Shown here: positions 6,009 to 8,850 of the stretch, in pieces
How positions within the stretch are numbered: the stretch's first letter is position 1
Layout: each line of letters begins with the position of its first letter
NCBI GenBank assembly: GCA_003554375.1
Contig: PWGF01000477.1
Span: 1 to 8,850, forward strand
From: Spirochaetaceae bacterium
GTDB taxonomy: Bacteria > Spirochaetota > Spirochaetia > DSM-27196 > SKKC01
DNA: 8,850 nt
Direction: 5' to 3'
The notes under the pieces: model-generated
Told to the model about the DNA's origin: nothing
Database searches by the model: none
Seen by the model: the letters and a program-made list of their open reading frames with translations, nothing else
Position numbers and translations under genes: made by a program

Positions 6009-6847
6009 GCGAAACTCCTGCGAACTGCTTCGATCTCCGCGATAGCGGTATCGTATTGCTCTTGCGACAGCGCTCCGTTGTGGAAAGAGGGGGAATGCTC
6101 GGCGAATGAGATTCCTTTGCCCTTCACGGTCTCTGCGATGATCACTGAGGGTGATTGGGTGTCCCCGTGAGCCCAAGACAGTGCATCGCAGAGCGCCGGG
6201 ATATCGTGACCGTTTGTAGTGTGCACGTTCCATCCGCATGCTTGCCACTTCTCTTGGATGTACGGGATATCGAACACATCTTTCGTCGCTCCAGTAGCCT
6301 GCAGGCCGTTTCGATCGACAAAGGCGATGATGTTACCGAGTTTGTACCGTGCAATGGCCATGGCGGCTTCCCAGATTTGCCCTTCCGCCAACTCTCCGTC
6401 TCCGATGATAACGTAGATACGAGACGAACGTTCATCGCTCCGTAATCCGAGTGCCATTCCGAAGGCGATTGACAGCCCTTGTCCCAATGATCCGGTGACG
6501 GCCTCCATTCCGGGAGTGGCTTCCATATCGGGATGCCCCTGCAGCATGCCGCGGATGGTTTTGAAACAGGCCATCTCCGATGAATCGATAACGCCTAGTT
6601 CGACCAGTGCTGCGTATTGGACCGGCACGCTGTGACCTTTGCTGAGAACGAGGCGATCTCGGTTGGGATCATGCAAGTTACGCGGGTCGAAACGCATGGC
6701 GAAGAAAAATAAGACGGAGACGATTTCGGCAAGCGACATTGAGCCGCCGAGATGTCCCGGGTGTTCTACCCCAATCATTCGAACAACGTGGGCGCGAAGA
6801 TTCCAGGCGATCCGCTCGAGATCTTCGTGGGTACGTCGGTCGCGCAT
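6005..6847 (-). CDS. Split transketolase, N-terminal ThDP-binding subunit (left operon)
   Basis: A 280-residue first half of transketolase that carries the diphosphate end of ThDP. Motifs in order: HPGHLGGSMSLAEI (29-42); LSKGHSVPVQYAAL (68-81), with the conserved active-site His72; GHPDMEATPGMEA and TGSLGQG (104-125); the metal/ThDP motif GDGELAEG (149-156) ending in VDRN (N180); WQACGW (201-206); and VKGKG (241-245) followed by FHNG (His256). ATG 6847 is chosen because AAGGAG lies 5 bp upstream on the minus strand and homology starts there. The open frame extends 63 codons further into the promoter region without homology. First gene of the left operon, coupled to the C-subunit by a 4-bp overlap. 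All catalytic residues look present, so it should be a working subunit. Its sugar substrate cannot be read from sequence. Confidence 0.93.
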   Translation of the reverse strand: MRDRRTHEDLERIAWNLRAHVVRMIGVEHPGHLGGSMSLAEIVSVLFFFAMRFDPRNLHDPNRDRLVLSKGHSVPVQYAALVELGVIDSSEMACFKTIRGMLQGHPDMEATPGMEAVTGSLGQGLSIAFGMALGLRSDERSSRIYVIIGDGELAEGQIWEAAMAIARYKLGNIIAFVDRNGLQATGATKDVFDIPYIQEKWQACGWNVHTTNGHDIPALCDALSWAHGDTQSPSVIIAETVKGKGISFAEHSPSFHNGALSQEQYDTAIAEIEAVRRSFA

Positions 6848-6942
6848 ATGTACTCCTTTCTCAACAGGTGAACGGTCGAACTGTCTCGCCGGGATAGAGC
6901 AGCTTTCCAAAGGAGTTCGGGCGGTGACAGTAGACTGATGAA

Positions 6943-6977
6943 TATGTAGTATACATAATACTCCATACACAGTATAC
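6943..6977. promoter_or_regulatory. GTATAC/ATAC motif cluster, possible operator
   Basis: A 15-bp palindrome TATGTA-GTA-TACATA (6943-6957) contains GTATAC (6949-6954). A second GTATAC lies at 6972-6977, 23 bp away. ATAC recurs at 6951, 6958, 6965 and 6974. Palindromes built on GTATAC are typical of GntR-family (FadR-type) operators. The cluster is 96-130 bp upstream of the left operon's start, overlapping where its promoter should be (TATACT on the minus strand is a possible -10). The regulator is not in this window, so the role is inferred. Confidence 0.4.
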
Positions 6978-6998
6978 GGTGGACCCCAGAATGGCAAC

Positions 6999-7019
6999 AC
7001 AAAATTACCAATATTTTGT
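6999..7019. promoter_or_regulatory. Inverted repeat next to the right operon's -35 box
   Basis: ACAAAAT (6999-7005) and ATTTTGT (7013-7019) are exact inverted 7-bp arms around a 7-bp spacer. The right arm ends one base before the TTGACA -35 box at 7021. This position fits an activator or repressor site for the right operon. Regulator unknown. Confidence 0.45.
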
Positions 7020-7020
7020 C

Positions 7021-7049
7021 TTGACAACAGCGCCATGCTGGTCTACAGT
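7021..7049 (+). promoter_or_regulatory. Sigma70-like promoter for the right transketolase operon
   Basis: TTGACA (7021-7026), a perfect -35 box, and TACAGT (7044-7049, four of six -10 positions) are separated by 17 bp. Transcription would start near 7056, giving a leader of about 105 nt before the ATG at 7162. The leader holds no riboswitch or attenuator that I recognise. Confidence 0.55.
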
Positions 7050-7161
7050 AAACTCATATGGCGGATGTTCAATATGCCGCACATGGATACAGAATAAGGC
7101 AATCCTCATACACAAAAGCCCGATGTGTCGACGCTGTTTTTCTGCCGAGGAGTGTTGATAA

Positions 7162-8070
7162 ATGAAATTGACGGAAGATATGTGCCGGGAACTGCGCGAC
7201 AGAGCGTTCGAAATCAGAGTTCTCTCTTTGGAGATGATCACGTATAGCACGTGGGGGCATATAGGAGGGTCATTCTCCATGGCGGAGCTGCTGGCCGTGC
7301 TGTACTTCCACGCGATGGATATAGATCCGAATCAGCCGAAGTGGGAAAACCGCGATCGCCTGATTCTCTCCAAGGCTCACGGTTCTCCCGGGCTGTATGC
7401 CGCTCTTGCCTCGAGGGGGTTCATCGACAGAGACCGGATCTATGACTACTGCGAACCTGGCGGCCTCGAGGGGCACACCCATACTGAGTCCGCTCCGGGT
7501 ATCGAGGCTTCCGGCGGGCCGTTGGGCATGGGGCTATCCGTCTCGTTAGGAATGGCCCTTGCCTTGAGAAGGAAAGAGAATCCGCGGAGTCGAGTCTTCT
7601 GTATCATGGGAGACGGTGAGCTCAACGAAGGGAATAACTGGGAAGCAGCGATGGCCGCTTCGCACTACCGTGCGGATAATCTGATCGGAATCGTCGACTA
7701 TAACAAGGTGGTCGCAAAGAGCTTTCTCTGGGAGGCGATGAGTGTTGAACCGTTAGCGGACAAGTGGCGGGCGTTTGGCTGGAAGGTTATCGAGGTCGAC
7801 GGCCACGACTTGCAGGAGATTGCAACGGCAGTTCATCGGGCCCGATGGATCGAACCAAATGGAACGCCTACCGTGATTATCGCTCACACCGTCAAAGGGA
7901 AGGGCGTCGAGCAGGCGGAATTTAACTACAAATGGCACACCCACGCACCCGATCCGGCCACTGCTGACGCCATGCTTCGTGAGCTTTGTCGTAACTACGA
8001 CAAGCCGGAGCGCGGCTACAGCCGACTGGCTGAGAGCAGTACAAAGGAGAGTTTCTATGGCGGAGAGTAG
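7162..8070 (+). CDS. Split transketolase, N-terminal ThDP-binding subunit (right operon)
   Basis: A 302-residue first half of a second transketolase. Motifs: TWGHIGGSFSMAELL (30-44); LSKAHGSPGLYAAL (69-82) with His73; GHTHTESAPGIEA and GGPLGMG (104-124); GDGELNEGNNW (150-160) ending in VDYN (N181); KWRAFGW (201-207); and VKGKG (244-248) followed by KWHTH (His259). Compared with the left-operon subunit it has GHTH for GHPD and GGPLGMG for TGSLGQG at active-site loops, and a longer C-terminal tail. The two are distant paralogues, not a recent duplication. ATG 7162 is preceded by GAGGAG (7147-7152). Its end overlaps the next gene by 14 bp, indicating coupling. ThDP and metal binding should be intact. 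The substrate is unknown. Confidence 0.93.
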   Translation: MKLTEDMCRELRDRAFEIRVLSLEMITYSTWGHIGGSFSMAELLAVLYFHAMDIDPNQPKWENRDRLILSKAHGSPGLYAALASRGFIDRDRIYDYCEPGGLEGHTHTESAPGIEASGGPLGMGLSVSLGMALALRRKENPRSRVFCIMGDGELNEGNNWEAAMAASHYRADNLIGIVDYNKVVAKSFLWEAMSVEPLADKWRAFGWKVIEVDGHDLQEIATAVHRARWIEPNGTPTVIIAHTVKGKGVEQAEFNYKWHTHAPDPATADAMLRELCRNYDKPERGYSRLAESSTKESFYGGE

Positions 8071-8850
8071 TCAGGCTTCGGCAAAGAAGAATGCTCAGAC
8101 AAGAGAGATGCGCGATGCCTTCGGCGACACTCTCGTGGAGCTTGGCAACCTCTACGAAGATATGGTGTTTCTGGATGCGGACTTACACACATCCACGAAG
8201 GCTACCACGTTCAAGAAGGCCTTCCCAGATCGATTCTACCAAGTTGGAATTGCGGAGCAGAATCTCTTCGGTCTGGCCGCCGGGTTTGCTACGGAGGGAT
8301 TCATTGCTATTCCTTCTACGTTTGCCGCATTCGCCTCCCGGCGTGCGTTGGATCAGCTGGCAATTTCAATATGCTTCCCCGCATTGAATGTCAAGATACC
8401 GGGGTCGTATGTCGGTGTGCCCACGAGCCGGGCCGGGGCATCACACAACTGCATCGAGGATATCGCGGTGATGCGCGCTTTGCCGAACTTAAAGGTGGCT
8501 GACCCCGGCACCGGAGCGGAACTGGCAGCAGTTATGCGTCGTTCTCTGGAGACTCCGGGGCCGGTCTACTATCGCGTGACGCGATATGGAGTGCCGGAGC
8601 TCTTCGATGACGGATACGAATTCGAATGGGGGAAGGGGGTGACTCTGCGGACGGGCTCCGACGTAACGCTCGTTGGAACGGGCGTGATGACGCATCGGTG
8701 TCTCAGCGCGGCTGAAGCGCTGGCTACGCAGGGGGTTCAAGCGGAAGTCCTGCATATGCCTTCAATAAAGCCCATGGATAGCGAGCTTCTTCGTCGGTCG
8801 GCCCAGAAGACACGGTGTGTGTTTACGGCGGAGAACGCGACGATCAACGG
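8057..8850 (+). CDS. Split transketolase, C-terminal subunit (right operon), cut by window end
   Basis: The first 264 residues of a transketolase second half; the 3' end is outside the window (expected total about 310-320). It has GIAEQN with the ThDP-activating Glu67, TFAAFASRRALDQL (88-101), ASHNCIEDIAVMR (128-140), TRYGVP with R176, then the start of Transketolase_C, ending at TAENATIN. The active-site segment that normally reads G(P/E)DGxxHQ is RAGASHN here (residues 125-131). The His is kept (H130), but the Asp equivalent to yeast D477 is Ala126, and the position equivalent to yeast H469 is Tyr118. This predicts altered substrate recognition. ATG 8057 is chosen because AAAGGAGAG (8043-8050) precedes it. 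The first about 15 residues are a short Ser/Ala/Lys-rich extension. Confidence 0.92.
   Translation, partial: MAESSQASAKKNAQTREMRDAFGDTLVELGNLYEDMVFLDADLHTSTKATTFKKAFPDRFYQVGIAEQNLFGLAAGFATEGFIAIPSTFAAFASRRALDQLAISICFPALNVKIPGSYVGVPTSRAGASHNCIEDIAVMRALPNLKVADPGTGAELAAVMRRSLETPGPVYYRVTRYGVPELFDDGYEFEWGKGVTLRTGSDVTLVGTGVMTHRCLSAAEALATQGVQAEVLHMPSIKPMDSELLRRSAQKTRCVFTAENATIN

Noticed and set aside
6009..6248. Extended N-terminus of the left C-subunit (start at 6248)
   Set aside because: The extra 80 residues lie inside the N-subunit gene in another frame and have no homology. AGGAG and the ATGA overlap fix the start at 6008.

Overview
The window looks like a chromosomal accessory region of a bacterium. 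Start sites carry AGGAG/GGAGG-type ribosome binding sites, promoters read as sigma70-like, and base composition is moderately GC-rich. The organism cannot be named from the sequence. The insertion-sequence and toxin-antitoxin debris suggests an environmental bacterium with a remodelled genome.

Left part (about 1-5070): islands of intact genes between gene fossils. A small helix-turn-helix/coiled-coil protein (440-775, +) converges on a COG1373-type AAA ATPase of the AAA_14/DUF4143 family (711-2159, -). The ATPase reading frame appears shifted near its 3' end: the adjacent frame restores a normal-looking tail that stops at 884. Directly upstream of the ATPase start lie six diverged direct repeats with an exact 22-bp period (2173-2304). 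Next come a C-terminal VapC/PIN toxin fossil (2314-2439, -), a Phd/YefM-type antitoxin that keeps its promoter and ribosome binding site but has lost its C-terminus (2567-2752, +), and a decayed DUF4338 (DruA-like) gene with an in-frame amber codon (about 2806-3078, +). An intact flavin reductase-like protein follows (3324-3866, +), then a decayed, truncated IS110-family transposase (about 4205-4676, -).

Right part (5070-8850): two divergently transcribed transketolase operons, each with the enzyme split into an N-terminal (thiamine diphosphate-binding) and a C-terminal (pyrimidine/transketolase_C) subunit gene. The left operon (6847 to 5070, -) has a 4-bp ATGA start/stop overlap. The right operon (7162 to beyond 8850, +) has a 14-bp overlap, and its second gene runs off the window. 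A 314-bp intergenic region holds a good sigma70-like promoter for the right operon, an inverted repeat abutting its -35 box, and a cluster of GTATAC/ATAC motifs.

The two transketolases are not recent duplicates. The left C-subunit keeps the GDGxTHQ active-site motif. The right one has RAGASHN there, losing the aspartate that in yeast transketolase contacts the substrate hydroxyl. The likely picture is two heteromeric transketolases under shared intergenic control that act on different sugars, perhaps in an unusual sugar or sulfosugar pathway whose other genes lie outside the window. That pathway assignment is inference.
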